Assembly: GCF_030563405.1 (NCBI RefSeq)
Contig: NZ_CP130748.1
Coordinates: 2,666,001-2,730,000 of the forward strand
Direction: 5' to 3'
DNA: 64,000 nucleotides
Origin: Vibrio sp. SNU_ST1
Lineage (GTDB): Bacteria > Pseudomonadota > Gammaproteobacteria > Enterobacterales > Vibrionaceae
Below the pieces are notes generated by a model, which saw only the letters and a list, made by a program, of their open reading frames with translations, searched no databases and was not told where the DNA came from. Positions 18,624-27,706 of the stretch are shown in pieces (the first letter of the stretch is position 1; the number at the start of each line of letters is the position of its first letter). A program made the translations under genes and the position numbers.

Positions 18624-19664
18624 CTATAAACGAAATAGTCTCGCTATTAAGCTCTTTTTCGGTACCACCGCTCTTTTGTCTGTATCAAGTTCTAACGATT
18701 TAGAGTTTGGACGGGGGTTACTGTTTTTTTGATGAGTTAATTTGTTCAATACGGCTAAGTTTTTATAATAAGAACGTGCATCTTTCGCCGGATAACCGAA
18801 CAGATCACTATTGGCAGGGAAAGAGTGGCTCACACCTGATTTTGCTTTGATAACGGAGTTTTTCCCGATAGTAAGGTGCCCTGCGGTACCGGCTTGACCA
18901 TGTACAATGACATGATCTTCCAAAGTGGTGTGGCCCGCAAAACCAGCCTGAGATACCAGTAAACAATGTTGGCCTATTTTGCAGTCATGCCCTATTTGCA
19001 CTAGGTTATCTATTTTGGTTCCACGACCAATAACGGTGTCGCCTAAAGTGCCTCTGTCGATGGTGTTATTACAGCCAATTTCAACATCATCACCAATGAT
19101 CACTCTACCCACACTTTCCACACGTTCATAACGGGTCTTGTGCCCTGTCATGTATTCGAAACTGTAGTTACCAATGGAGTTATTAGAATCGATGGTGACA
19201 TTATTACCAATCACAGTGCCTTCTTTGATGACTGTATTGGCATGAATTGCAACGTTATTGCCGATTGTTACACCGTTCATGATTCTAACACCGGGCATGA
19301 AATGGCAACCTTCACCTATTTGACAATGCTTGCCGATATAAACATCGGGAGTATCTGATGTATTCCCTTGATCAAATAGTTGATATTTTTGAACTTTATA
19401 ATGACGCATTAGTTGATTGAGCTTCTCAGCTTCAAGCTTCTCAATCACGATTTTTGTTTTTGCTTTGGTCTGTAAAATGGCTTCTGGTCCAACAATGACA
19501 TCAGCCAAAGTTTCAGATAGCCCTTTTAAATCGGCTTTAGCAAAGACAATGGCTAAGCCGCCCTCTTCTGCGCTGGAAACTGGGCGAATCTTCGATATTT
19601 CTACCGTGTTATCACCTTCAATTTTTCCACCAACGATTTGGGCGATATCTGAAACTTTGATCAT
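18624..19664 (-). CDS. LpxD-like acyltransferase paralogue
   Basis: 346 residues, the usual LpxD length. The N-terminal uridine-binding-like domain (to about residue 100) is followed by a left-handed beta-helix of hexapeptide repeats from about 105 to 275, including [11 protein letters not shown] and QIGHDCKIG, where His226 aligns by eye with the catalytic histidine of LpxD. LpxD adds a hydroxyacyl chain to UDP-3-O-acyl-glucosamine in lipid A synthesis. The normal lpxD gene sits with bamA, skp and fabZ; this one lies between a porin and a lipoprotein gene of a sugar locus, so it is likely a second copy with an altered role. The last 35 residues are a basic tail not typical of LpxD. Confidence 0.88.
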   Translation of the reverse strand: MIKVSDIAQIVGGKIEGDNTVEISKIRPVSSAEEGGLAIVFAKADLKGLSETLADVIVGPEAILQTKAKTKIVIEKLEAEKLNQLMRHYKVQKYQLFDQGNTSDTPDVYIGKHCQIGEGCHFMPGVRIMNGVTIGNNVAIHANTVIKEGTVIGNNVTIDSNNSIGNYSFEYMTGHKTRYERVESVGRVIIGDDVEIGCNNTIDRGTLGDTVIGRGTKIDNLVQIGHDCKIGQHCLLVSQAGFAGHTTLEDHVIVHGQAGTAGHLTIGKNSVIKAKSGVSHSFPANSDLFGYPAKDARSYYKNLAVLNKLTHQKNSNPRPNSKSLELDTDKRAVVPKKSLIARLFRL

Positions 19665-19701
19665 AATATTACTCTGTCATTTGAGTTGTGATGAATACCA
19701 C

Positions 19702-20727
19702 TTAGAAGCGGTAAAGCGCTTGTAGGTACATTGTTTCTTGTTCTACAGTTTTCTCTTCGCCTTTCAGCTTAGAGAAGGTCTCTGTATCTTTAGCCCACTC
19801 AAGTTCGCCTTTTACCAACCAATCGTCGCCAATTGCTTGCTCATAGCCTAAAGTTGCCTTACGAATATCTTTGAAGAACGTTTCGTTCTTTGCCCAACCG
19901 TCTGTATGTTTCGTTTCGTTTTCACCAATACGAGCACGAACGTACATGGTGCCGGCTTCTTCAAAGCTGTACTGAACGATTGGCTCAATGTACATCTCGG
20001 TGAAATCGCTGGCTTCATTGAGTGAACCGTTTCCAGTTTTCGCTTTATTTTCTTTAACTTGATAGTAGAGCTCAGCTGCAACTTCCCACTGACCAAAGCG
20101 CTTGTAAGGTTTAAATAAGAGGCTGTAACCTTCCTCTTCACGAGAACCCCAAGCACTCTTATCTGAATCGTTGTATAGGTACTCTAGGTTTGAATAGAAA
20201 CCCGCTGAATATTCATTATTCCAGTACGTAAGGTATGGACGAATACTGTGCTCAGCTTTCGTGGTTTTCAAGCCGTCTACTTTCGCAGAGGTAACAATAT
20301 CACCCTTTGTATATTCCAACTCATAGATCAAGCCCGTTCCCCAACCATTTCCTAGTTGAAAACTTTTGTTTAATGATAATAAGTGCTTATATCCATTTTC
20401 TGTTTCTGCGTATGCGCCTTTCTTTTTCTTACGATTTTCAAGTTTGAACGCGTAAAGTGCTGTCGCATTCCACGCAGCGTTGTTATAGAAGACGTTAAAC
20501 ACTTCATGAGTCGTTGTACGCTCTTTAGACTTGCCGCCACCCCATGATGCAAAATCAGTGATGTTTTTCTCTTCGACTTCAATCGATGTTCCAACATGCC
20601 CACCAAATTTTAAAGCGTCATAAAAAAAGATATCACTTGGAGACATAGTTCGGTCATCAGCAGCCGAAGCGCCAGCACTAATAAGTAAAGTGTTGGTGAT
20701 CACTACAGACAATAATGTTTTTTTCAC
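19702..20727 (-). CDS. Outer-membrane porin, probably CymA-like
   Basis: About 341 residues with a signal peptide (MKKTLLSVVITNTLLISAGASA) and a mature part of alternating strands that ends in ALYRF, the C-terminal aromatic residue recognised by the BAM machinery. Many amphipathic strands with aromatic girdles and acidic/lysine-rich loops suggest a monomeric barrel of 14 or so strands, as in Klebsiella CymA and OmpG. No trimeric-porin signature is seen. It would pass maltodextrins or cyclodextrins. The start is probably GTG at 20727, since AAGGA is 6 bases before it but touches the ATG at 20733. It heads the porin-LpxD-lipoprotein run. Confidence 0.78.
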   Translation of the reverse strand: MKKTLLSVVITNTLLISAGASAADDRTMSPSDIFFYDALKFGGHVGTSIEVEEKNITDFASWGGGKSKERTTTHEVFNVFYNNAAWNATALYAFKLENRKKKKGAYAETENGYKHLLSLNKSFQLGNGWGTGLIYELEYTKGDIVTSAKVDGLKTTKAEHSIRPYLTYWNNEYSAGFYSNLEYLYNDSDKSAWGSREEEGYSLLFKPYKRFGQWEVAAELYYQVKENKAKTGNGSLNEASDFTEMYIEPIVQYSFEEAGTMYVRARIGENETKHTDGWAKNETFFKDIRKATLGYEQAIGDDWLVKGELEWAKDTETFSKLKGEEKTVEQETMYLQALYRF

Positions 20728-20966
20728 GGTCATTCCTTATTGATTCTTCACTGAATCATTTGTTGTTATTTGTAGGGTTATTTTTGTTCACTGTTTCTCT
20801 TTCTCTATCCACTGTGTCTCTTGATAGGCTTGCTGATTTCGCAACATTTAACCAGAAAAACATAGTCGTCCGTAATGAACGCCTATTTATTGTTCTAGAA
20901 TTATAAATGTTTTGCTTCCTATTGAATTTAGAAATGAGAGATCAATCACCCTTGACTGCAGAGATT

Positions 20967-20982
20967 ATTGATCACCATCACA
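20967..20982. promoter_or_regulatory. Weak CRP-like site
   Basis: ATTGA-N6-TCACA, with one perfect arm and a 3/5 match in the other. It is about 240 bases from the porin start. Confidence 0.35.
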
Positions 20983-21096
20983 AACGGTAGGCTTTTCATT
21001 AATCTAAGTATCAAAACGAACAACGCACCGTTCAAAAGCCCCAATAAACAAGACATAAAACCCTATAGCTACCAGATGTAAAAAGCACAAACAGAA

Positions 21097-21112
21097 GGTG
21101 ATAACCATCACA
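21097..21112. promoter_or_regulatory. CRP-like binding site
   Basis: GGTGA-N6-TCACA, one mismatch from TGTGA-N6-TCACA and flanked by A residues on both sides. It lies about 37 bases upstream of the candidate -35 box, suitable for activation of the transport operon when cAMP is high. Confidence 0.6.
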
Positions 21113-21140
21113 AATACGCTGACATTTTAACCAGGTAATG

Positions 21141-21168
21141 TTGACATATTGTCAGTGAGACATACCAT
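21141..21168 (+). promoter_or_regulatory. Candidate promoter of the transport operon
   Basis: TTGACA (21141-21146) and TACCAT 16 bases later. TGACA-TAT-TGTCA over the -35 box is itself a small palindrome, so a repressor could overlap the promoter. Confidence 0.5.
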
Positions 21169-21193
21169 AGTAGTACTTAACGAACGACTACTA
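21168..21193 (+). promoter_or_regulatory. Inverted repeat in the transport operon leader
   Basis: TAGTAGT and ACTACTA arms with a 12-base spacer, 25 bases before the binding-protein start codon. It is placed where a repressor or an RNA hairpin could act. Confidence 0.45.
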
Positions 21194-21218
21194 AGAATTT
21201 AACTAGCGCGGGGTCAGT

Positions 21219-22478
21219 ATGAAAAATTCAGGAATGAAAAAGAATCTATTCGCGGCAGCCTTAATGGCGGCAACGTTAACGACCAGTACATTAACGGTTG
21301 CAGCCGATGCAAACGCAGACACAATTCAGCCAGAAAATGGGGCTGAGTTGTTAATCTGGACCGACAAAACAACACTCGACTACATGGAGTACGCCGCTCA
21401 GTCCTTTAACAAGGAGTTAGGATACGATATTGATTTTTCATTCCGTGGGTTAGCGCCTATCGATGCCGCTTCTCGTTTGATTCAGGATGGCGGCTCTGCA
21501 CGCGTGGCAGATGTGGTAGAGATTGAACATGACTTATTAGGGCGATTAGTTGTGGCTGGTGGGGCGATGGAGAATTTGGTGTCTGCCGAACGTATCTCGA
21601 ATACTTTTATGCCAAACGCAATTAATGCGTCTCAAGCTGAAGGGGTGAGCTATGGCTTCCCAGTTAGCTTCGCCACTACCGCTCTGTTCTACAATAAAGA
21701 TTTACTGACTAAAGCACCTGAAACTTTTGAAGAAATTATCGAATTTTCAAAAACTTTCAACAATAAGCAAGAACACAAATACGCGCTGCTTTGGGACATT
21801 CAGAACTATTACGAGTCTCGTATGTTTGTCACGCTTTACGGCGCATACGAATTTGGTAATAACGGTACCGATGCAAAAGACATCGGCATCAATTCTGAAA
21901 AAGCCCAACAAGGCTTAGAAGCAATGAAAACCCTGCAAGTGGCCAACAATTCAAATCCGGTTGATATGCGCAACCCGCAAGTACGTCGTGGCTTATTTAA
22001 TGAAGGAAAAGTCGCCGCTATTATCGACGGTCCTTGGGCAATTGAAGGGTATCAAGAATCAGGGATAAATCTTGGTGTTGTACCTATGCCAAAATTAGCA
22101 GGCCAACAACCACGCACTTTTGCAACCGTTCGCCTAGCAGTTGTATCTTCTTACACTCAATATCCGAAAGCCGCACAATTATTTGCTGACTACCTTACTT
22201 CCGACGCGATGCTGAAAAAACGCTATGAGATGTCAAGAGCTCTCCCTCCGATCCAGTCAGTTATGGAAGAGATCATTGTTGATGCCGATGAAGCAACTTA
22301 CGCCATTATTACGCAAGGTTTCTACTCAGACGCAATGCCATCGATTCCTGAAATGGGCTTCATTTGGTCACCAATGGCCAGTGCTATTACAGATTACTGG
22401 GTAAACGATAAACCCGCGAGTGCTGTTCTTGACCGTGCGCTTTCGATCATCGAAGAACAAATAGAATTACAAGAGTAA
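21219..22478 (+). CDS. Maltodextrin/cyclodextrin-binding periplasmic protein, MalE/CymE-like
   Basis: 419-residue solute-binding protein of family 1. The signal peptide extends to about residue 31 (ending TLTVAADA). The mature part has the MalE-type opening ELLIWTDKTT and hinge segments such as GVSYGFPVSFATTALFYNKDLL and AAIIDGPWAIEGY. It delivers oligosaccharides to the two permeases that follow. The ATG at 21219 has a GGGG-rich site upstream; a second ATG at 21234 is possible and would give a more typical signal peptide. The first gene of the plus-strand operon, separated from the permease gene by a structured 127-base gap. Confidence 0.93.
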   Translation: MKNSGMKKNLFAAALMAATLTTSTLTVAADANADTIQPENGAELLIWTDKTTLDYMEYAAQSFNKELGYDIDFSFRGLAPIDAASRLIQDGGSARVADVVEIEHDLLGRLVVAGGAMENLVSAERISNTFMPNAINASQAEGVSYGFPVSFATTALFYNKDLLTKAPETFEEIIEFSKTFNNKQEHKYALLWDIQNYYESRMFVTLYGAYEFGNNGTDAKDIGINSEKAQQGLEAMKTLQVANNSNPVDMRNPQVRRGLFNEGKVAAIIDGPWAIEGYQESGINLGVVPMPKLAGQQPRTFATVRLAVVSSYTQYPKAAQLFADYLTSDAMLKKRYEMSRALPPIQSVMEEIIVDADEATYAIITQGFYSDAMPSIPEMGFIWSPMASAITDYWVNDKPASAVLDRALSIIEEQIELQE

Positions 22479-22481
22479 CCT

Positions 22482-22552
22482 CTGAACTGCCGTCGCGACT
22501 CACAAGCGACTTAGCTCATGCGCTATGTCATAACGCCACGGCGCTAGTTCAG
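22482..22552 (+). repeat. Intercistronic hairpin between binding protein and permease
   Basis: CTGAACT (22482-22488) and AGTTCAG (22546-22552) enclose GCCGT (22489-22493) and ACGGC (22538-22542), with smaller stems inside such as GTCGC/GCGAC. No T run follows, so it is more like the REP structure between malE and malF of E. coli, which stabilises the upstream mRNA, than a terminator. Confidence 0.65.
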
Positions 22553-22605
22553 GGCGAGACTAGAAAACGAATACATAACGACAACCTAAACAATAGAGAT
22601 AAACA

Positions 22606-23889
22606 ATGTTGTTAACAGAGAATCAGCCGGCATCACGAATGCCCGCTTCACTCCTTATTATGGGGAGTACACAGATCGTAAAAGGTCATTGGATAAAAGG
22701 CGGTGTATTTTTAGCCATGCAGCTAATCACATTGTTGATTCTCCCGGAGCTGTTGACCTCGCTAAAAGGCTTAGTCACTTTAGGAGATGTCGCTCAAGTT
22801 CGTGAAGGCTTTAAAATATTACAGGGCGATAACTCTGTCTTTATGTTAGTAGAAGGTGTCATAGCCCTACTCTACAGCTTCTTATTTATCTGTCTGTACA
22901 TCGCTAATGTCCAAGATGCAAAAGTCAGCCTCAAGTCACGACTGAACCTTCGAGAACAATTTAAAGACATTTACGACCAAAAGTTCGCGTTCATCATGCT
23001 ATCGCCAGCTTTTATTGCCAGTATCGCATTCATTATTTTACCAATCATTATTACGGTACTCGTCTCTTTCACTAACTATTCGGCACCTCATCATATCCCA
23101 CCAAGAAACCTCGTAGATTGGGTGGGGTTTAAAAACTTTGTTTCACTATTTGAACTAAAAATATGGTCGAGCACTTTCTTCGGTGTCGCTTCTTGGACGG
23201 TTCTGTGGGCATTTTTTGCCACCATATGTACTTGTGGGTTTGGTTTTTTACTGGCGCTTGCGCTACAAAATCGAAACATTAAAGCCAAAAAAGCATGGCG
23301 CTTTATCTTTATTCTCCCTTATGCCATTCCTGCTTTCGTGACCTTATTAATGTTCCGCTTGCTACTGAATGGCATTGGACCAGTCAACGCAACGTTAAAC
23401 TCGTGGGGCTTTGATTCGATTGCCTTCTTATCAGATCCCTTCACCGCAAAAATTACCGTTATCGCGGTGAGTGTTTGGGTTGGCGCACCTTACTTTATGC
23501 TGCTTATTGCAGGGGCACTGACTAACATTTCAAGCGAACTTTATGAAGCCAGTGAAGTCGATGGTGCAAGCAAGTTCCAGCAATTTAAAGAAATCACCCT
23601 GCCTATGGTGTTGCACCAAGTGGCCCCATCGTTGGTCATGACCTTTGCCCATAACTTCAATAACTTTGGGGCGATTTACCTGTTAACCGAAGGGGGGCCT
23701 ATCAACCCTGAATATCGATTTGCAGGGCACACCGACATTCTGATCACTTGGATTTACAAGCTCACGCTCGACTTCCAGCAGTATCAAATCGCTTCGGTTA
23801 TCTCAATCATTATCTTCTTGTTCTTGTCTGGTATTGCGATATGGCAATTCAGCCGCATGAAGTCATTCAAAGACGATGTAGGTATGTAA
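22606..23889 (+). CDS. Oligosaccharide ABC permease, MalF/CymF-like
   Basis: 427-residue inner-membrane permease with about eight predicted helices. The EAA loop that contacts the ATPase reads EASEVDGASKFQQFKEITLP near residue 318-337. The N-terminal part has two extra hydrophobic segments before the core (residues about 30-55 and 85-105), as in the MalF class but with a much shorter periplasmic loop. It ends one base before the next permease starts, so the two are translationally coupled. Confidence 0.93.
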   Translation: MLLTENQPASRMPASLLIMGSTQIVKGHWIKGGVFLAMQLITLLILPELLTSLKGLVTLGDVAQVREGFKILQGDNSVFMLVEGVIALLYSFLFICLYIANVQDAKVSLKSRLNLREQFKDIYDQKFAFIMLSPAFIASIAFIILPIIITVLVSFTNYSAPHHIPPRNLVDWVGFKNFVSLFELKIWSSTFFGVASWTVLWAFFATICTCGFGFLLALALQNRNIKAKKAWRFIFILPYAIPAFVTLLMFRLLLNGIGPVNATLNSWGFDSIAFLSDPFTAKITVIAVSVWVGAPYFMLLIAGALTNISSELYEASEVDGASKFQQFKEITLPMVLHQVAPSLVMTFAHNFNNFGAIYLLTEGGPINPEYRFAGHTDILITWIYKLTLDFQQYQIASVISIIIFLFLSGIAIWQFSRMKSFKDDVGM

Positions 23890-23890
23890 C

Positions 23891-24760
23891 ATGGCTAATT
23901 TAAATAGTACGGATAAGTTAATTAACATGGACAAATACATTGGCAAAATAGGCACCCTAGTCGTGTACTTATTTCTCATTGCCAACGCATTATTAGTACT
24001 TGGCCCAGTGATTTGGACAGTGCTAGCTTCATTCAAAACGGGGAATAACTTATTCAGTTCTTCTTTCACAAGTATTGACTTTACACTCGACCACTACCGC
24101 GCATTGTTCACGGACACACCGTATTTAGACTGGTATAAAAACACCTTTCTTCTCGCTACAGCGAATATGGTTATCTCACTGGTTGTCGTGACTATTTCAG
24201 CGTTTGTGTTCTCTCGCTACCGCTTCAATGGTAAGCGCAACATTATGATGAGCATTCTTGTATTGCAGATGTTCCCGGCCTTTCTTTCGATGACGGCTAT
24301 CTACATCTTACTATCAAAAATGGGATTGATTGATACCTATGCTGGCTTGTTATTTGTGTATGTAACGGGCTCATTACCATTCATGATTTGGTTGGTGAAA
24401 GGTTATTTCGATGCCATTCCCACTTCATTGGATGAAGCAGCAAAAATTGATGGCGCAGGCCACATGACGATTTTCCTCGAGATCATTCTCCCTCTCGCGA
24501 AACCTATCTTAGTGTTTGTTGGTTTAGTGTCTTTCACCGCACCTTGGATGGACTTCATTTTACCTACGCTTATCTTACGCAGCGAAGAAAAAATGACGCT
24601 AGCCATCGGTATTTTCAGTTGGATTTCATCTAACTCAGCGGAGAACTTTACTCTGTTTGCCGCGGGTTCATTATTGGTTGCTGTGCCCATCACTTTGCTA
24701 TTTGTTGCGACTCAAAAACACATTACTACCGGCCTCGTCAGCGGCGCAGTTAAAGAATAA
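23891..24760 (+). CDS. Oligosaccharide ABC permease, MalG/CymG-like
   Basis: 289-residue partner permease with six predicted helices and an EAA loop DEAAKIDGAGHMTIFLEIIL near residues 178-197. It forms the membrane channel with the preceding permease. The stop of the upstream gene and this ATG are separated by a single base. Confidence 0.94.
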   Translation: MANLNSTDKLINMDKYIGKIGTLVVYLFLIANALLVLGPVIWTVLASFKTGNNLFSSSFTSIDFTLDHYRALFTDTPYLDWYKNTFLLATANMVISLVVVTISAFVFSRYRFNGKRNIMMSILVLQMFPAFLSMTAIYILLSKMGLIDTYAGLLFVYVTGSLPFMIWLVKGYFDAIPTSLDEAAKIDGAGHMTIFLEIILPLAKPILVFVGLVSFTAPWMDFILPTLILRSEEKMTLAIGIFSWISSNSAENFTLFAAGSLLVAVPITLLFVATQKHITTGLVSGAVKE

Positions 24761-24769
24761 TAATTAGGG

Positions 24770-26623
24770 ATGATTTCCGCTATGGCTATTACAAATTCAG
24801 TTATCAACAAACCGATTACAAAAAGTTCAATAACAAAAAGCTCGCTGACTCACTCAGCAAAAAGCGCAGACAGCTACGCTTACAACAATGAAACGCTTCA
24901 CCTTCGCTTACGCTGTGCAAAAGGTGAACTAGACAAGGTTTCACTTTGGATAGGCGACCCGTACCACTGGGCAGAAGGCGGCCTCGATGGTGGCAACTTA
25001 GGTGGCAGTGATGCACACGGTTGGGTGGGCGGCAATGAAGTGACCATGATTCACGAAGGGGAAACCGAGTACCACGACCACTGGTTTGCTGAGTTTACTC
25101 CACCGAAACGTCGTAGCCGCTATGGTTTTATTTTGTATGGAAAAGGCGGCGAAAAGATTCTATTTGGAGAAAAACGCTGCGCCGACATTTCAACGACTGA
25201 AAACGCAGAAATCGAGCTGAGCAACTTAAGTAATTTCTTCTGTTTTCCTTACATAAACCCTCGTGACGTTTTAAAGACACCGACGTGGATAAAAGACACC
25301 ATTTGGTACCAAATATTCCCAGAACGCTTTGCCAATGGTCGCCCTGAAACATCACCTGCCAATGTGCAGCCTTGGGGAACCAGACCTGTATCCGACAACT
25401 TTATGGGTGGCGATTTATGGGGCGTGATCGATAAGCTCGATTACCTGCAAGATCTTGGCGTGAATGGTTTGTATTTGTGCCCTATTTTCACAGCCAACGC
25501 CAACCATAAATACGACACTGTCGACTACTACAATGTAGACCCGCACTTTGGCGGCAATGAAGCTTTTAAAGCACTCGTCGATGAAGCCCATAAACGCGGC
25601 ATGAAAATTATGCTCGACGCGGTGTTCAACCACATTGGGTCTCAATCACCACTATGGCTAGACGTTGTGAATAACGGGGCAGAATCCAAATACGCCGACT
25701 GGTTTTGGATCAATCAATTCCCTGTATACCCAGACACGCCAAAAGAAGACTGGGATTTCTGGAACTTGAACTACGAAACCTTCGCGAATGTCGTCGAAAT
25801 GCCCAAGCTGAATACTGAAAATGAAGAGTGTCGCGCATACTTGCTAGACGTAGCGCGCCACTGGGTAGAAGAGTTCAATATTGATGGTTGGCGTTTAGAC
25901 GTAGCCAACGAAGTGGACCATGCGTTTTGGCGTGACTTCCGAAAAGTCGTAAAAGATGTCAACCCAGACTGCTACATTCTTGGGGAGATTTGGCACGAAG
26001 GTATGCCTTGGCTACGCGGCGACCAATACGATTCGTTGATGAATTACCCGCTGACACAAGCCATTACCGACTACTTTGGTCTTGGCGACGTTGATAAAGA
26101 GAGCTTTGTAAATGCTGTGAACGCATCGTACATGGCATACCCACGCAACGTAAACGAAGCGATGTTTAACTTATTGGATAGCCATGACACCACTCGCATT
26201 ATCTCTTTATGTCAGGGCGACAAACGTAAAGCTAAATTAGCCTATTTATTTATGTTCACTCAAGTCGGTGCTCCATGCATTTATTATGGTGGCGAAATTG
26301 GTATGGATGGCGGCCGCGGCATGGGCAGCGAAGACAACCGAAAATGCATGATATGGGAAGAATCAAAGCAAGACTTAGAATTCAAAAACTTCATTCAAGA
26401 AATGATCGCTTTGCGTAAAGCTAATCCCGATTTTAATCAGCCTAGCATTGACTGGTTAAACGTGAAGGATGAAAAAGGGACGGCAGACAAAGAGTGTATC
26501 GCTTACCGCCGTGGCAATTTAATGTTTGTTTTAAACAACAGCGATAAAGATAAACAGATCATGCTCGATGGAAAATCACTGACCATTAGCGCTTATAGCT
26601 ACGTGATTGAGCAAGCGAACTAA
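24770..26623 (+). CDS. Cyclomaltodextrinase / neopullulanase-type GH13 enzyme
   Basis: 617 residues, no signal peptide, so cytoplasmic. A CBM34-like N-terminal domain (about 40-150) precedes the barrel, the layout of cyclomaltodextrinases. DAVFNHIG (283-290), nucleophile Asp377 in WRLDVANEVDH, acid/base Glu406 in ILGEIW and Asp473 in LLDSHD are present. It would open imported cyclodextrins and split maltodextrins, like Klebsiella CymH. The first 35 residues are a serine/threonine/lysine-rich tract (repeated KSSITKSS-like) with no counterpart I recognise; ATG 24782 is an alternative start. It lies 9 bases after the second permease gene. Confidence 0.93.
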   Translation: MISAMAITNSVINKPITKSSITKSSLTHSAKSADSYAYNNETLHLRLRCAKGELDKVSLWIGDPYHWAEGGLDGGNLGGSDAHGWVGGNEVTMIHEGETEYHDHWFAEFTPPKRRSRYGFILYGKGGEKILFGEKRCADISTTENAEIELSNLSNFFCFPYINPRDVLKTPTWIKDTIWYQIFPERFANGRPETSPANVQPWGTRPVSDNFMGGDLWGVIDKLDYLQDLGVNGLYLCPIFTANANHKYDTVDYYNVDPHFGGNEAFKALVDEAHKRGMKIMLDAVFNHIGSQSPLWLDVVNNGAESKYADWFWINQFPVYPDTPKEDWDFWNLNYETFANVVEMPKLNTENEECRAYLLDVARHWVEEFNIDGWRLDVANEVDHAFWRDFRKVVKDVNPDCYILGEIWHEGMPWLRGDQYDSLMNYPLTQAITDYFGLGDVDKESFVNAVNASYMAYPRNVNEAMFNLLDSHDTTRIISLCQGDKRKAKLAYLFMFTQVGAPCIYYGGEIGMDGGRGMGSEDNRKCMIWEESKQDLEFKNFIQEMIALRKANPDFNQPSIDWLNVKDEKGTADKECIAYRRGNLMFVLNNSDKDKQIMLDGKSLTISAYSYVIEQAN

Positions 26624-26647
26624 ATCAAGTGTGTCGTTAATCAAATC

Positions 26648-27676
26648 ATGCTCATTAAAGCAGAACCAAATATAGTGATGGGAATCGCAATTGATTCCCA
26701 CTCTATTTACTCGGTCGCCAGCACTTCTAACGGACAAGAGGTGTATAGAATGGTGCAGAGCACTCCTGGCGACCTTGCCCACTTGACTCAGCATTTGATA
26801 AGCCGAATATCAAGCGTCAGCTACCGCTATGGACGTATCGCCGCGATAGGCATAAGTGTATCTGAGTTTTTTTTATCTCATCGCCAATCCGCACATAAAC
26901 TTGCAAAATCAAGTCCTACTCACTCGCCAGAAATCACCCAATTAACACTAAACCTGAATCAGCATTTCAAGGTCGACTGCTCGCTTGTGGCGCATTCACA
27001 CAGTGCGGCCATTGCGTGCGACGCTATTGACGCTATTAGTAATGCAATGACGAACGCTGACTTAATTGAACAACCACTCTCGGCAGATTTAAGTCTAAAT
27101 AAGAGGGCTAGAGATTTACACAAAGAGGCCATACTCAGCGTATTTTTGGGCGATGGTTGTGGCATAAGTTTTTATCAAAATAACGAGCAAGTGCACCACC
27201 CATTAAGCTCACATTGGGCACATTCAACGTTACCAAATTTTCAATGGCTCGTTGATGGTTTAACTCCTGTATGTCGCTGTGGAAATGAGGCCTGCATTGA
27301 ACAGTTTTTATCCGCACCAAGTATTGAGCGGCAATATCATCAAGTCGTGCTAAAAGACCAAACTTTAACGCAAATTTTTTCAGGCGTAGACCAAAGTGAA
27401 GCGCATGCATCGCGCATCTATCGTACTTATATCGACCAATTGGCGCGCAGTTTAGTTAATCCAATTCAGCAATTACAGCCTACACGACTCGTATTATCAG
27501 GCGAAGCAACGACCTATCCTACATTAACGGCAGATTTAAAAGTCGCATTGTCTCGCTACATTCACGTTAATGAAATTCCAGTGATTGTTCACCCAAAACA
27601 AGATGAATTCACCTTTGCTCGCGGAGCATTTCTCATCGCTGAAAAAAATCACAACAATCATTTACGCTCGTCGTGA
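26648..27676 (+). CDS. ROK-family protein without kinase motifs
   Basis: 342 residues of the ROK (repressor, ORF, kinase) fold. The ROK zinc motif is intact at CRCGNEACIE near residues 215-224. The nucleotide-binding DxGxT loop near the N-terminus is replaced by AIDSHSIYS, and the region that normally carries the catalytic aspartate (ENDANAA) reads AHSHSAAIA. There is no N-terminal helix-turn-helix. It is therefore unlikely to phosphorylate sugar in the usual way and may sense sugar or partner the regulator encoded next. No good ribosome site is seen before ATG 26648; ATG 26678 is an alternative start. It follows the cyclomaltodextrinase gene by 24 bases. Confidence 0.7.
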   Translation: MLIKAEPNIVMGIAIDSHSIYSVASTSNGQEVYRMVQSTPGDLAHLTQHLISRISSVSYRYGRIAAIGISVSEFFLSHRQSAHKLAKSSPTHSPEITQLTLNLNQHFKVDCSLVAHSHSAAIACDAIDAISNAMTNADLIEQPLSADLSLNKRARDLHKEAILSVFLGDGCGISFYQNNEQVHHPLSSHWAHSTLPNFQWLVDGLTPVCRCGNEACIEQFLSAPSIERQYHQVVLKDQTLTQIFSGVDQSEAHASRIYRTYIDQLARSLVNPIQQLQPTRLVLSGEATTYPTLTADLKVALSRYIHVNEIPVIVHPKQDEFTFARGAFLIAEKNHNNHLRSS

Positions 27677-27706
27677 CAAGAATGGTAACCTTAGAAGGAG
27701 AAGATA

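Larger units (their letters stand above)
20734..21218. other. Divergent control region between the porin and binding-protein operons
   Basis: 485 bases without a gene. It separates the minus-strand porin operon from the plus-strand transport operon. It contains two CRP-like sites, a candidate promoter for the plus-strand operon and an inverted repeat just after its predicted transcription start. All are listed separately. Confidence 0.7.
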
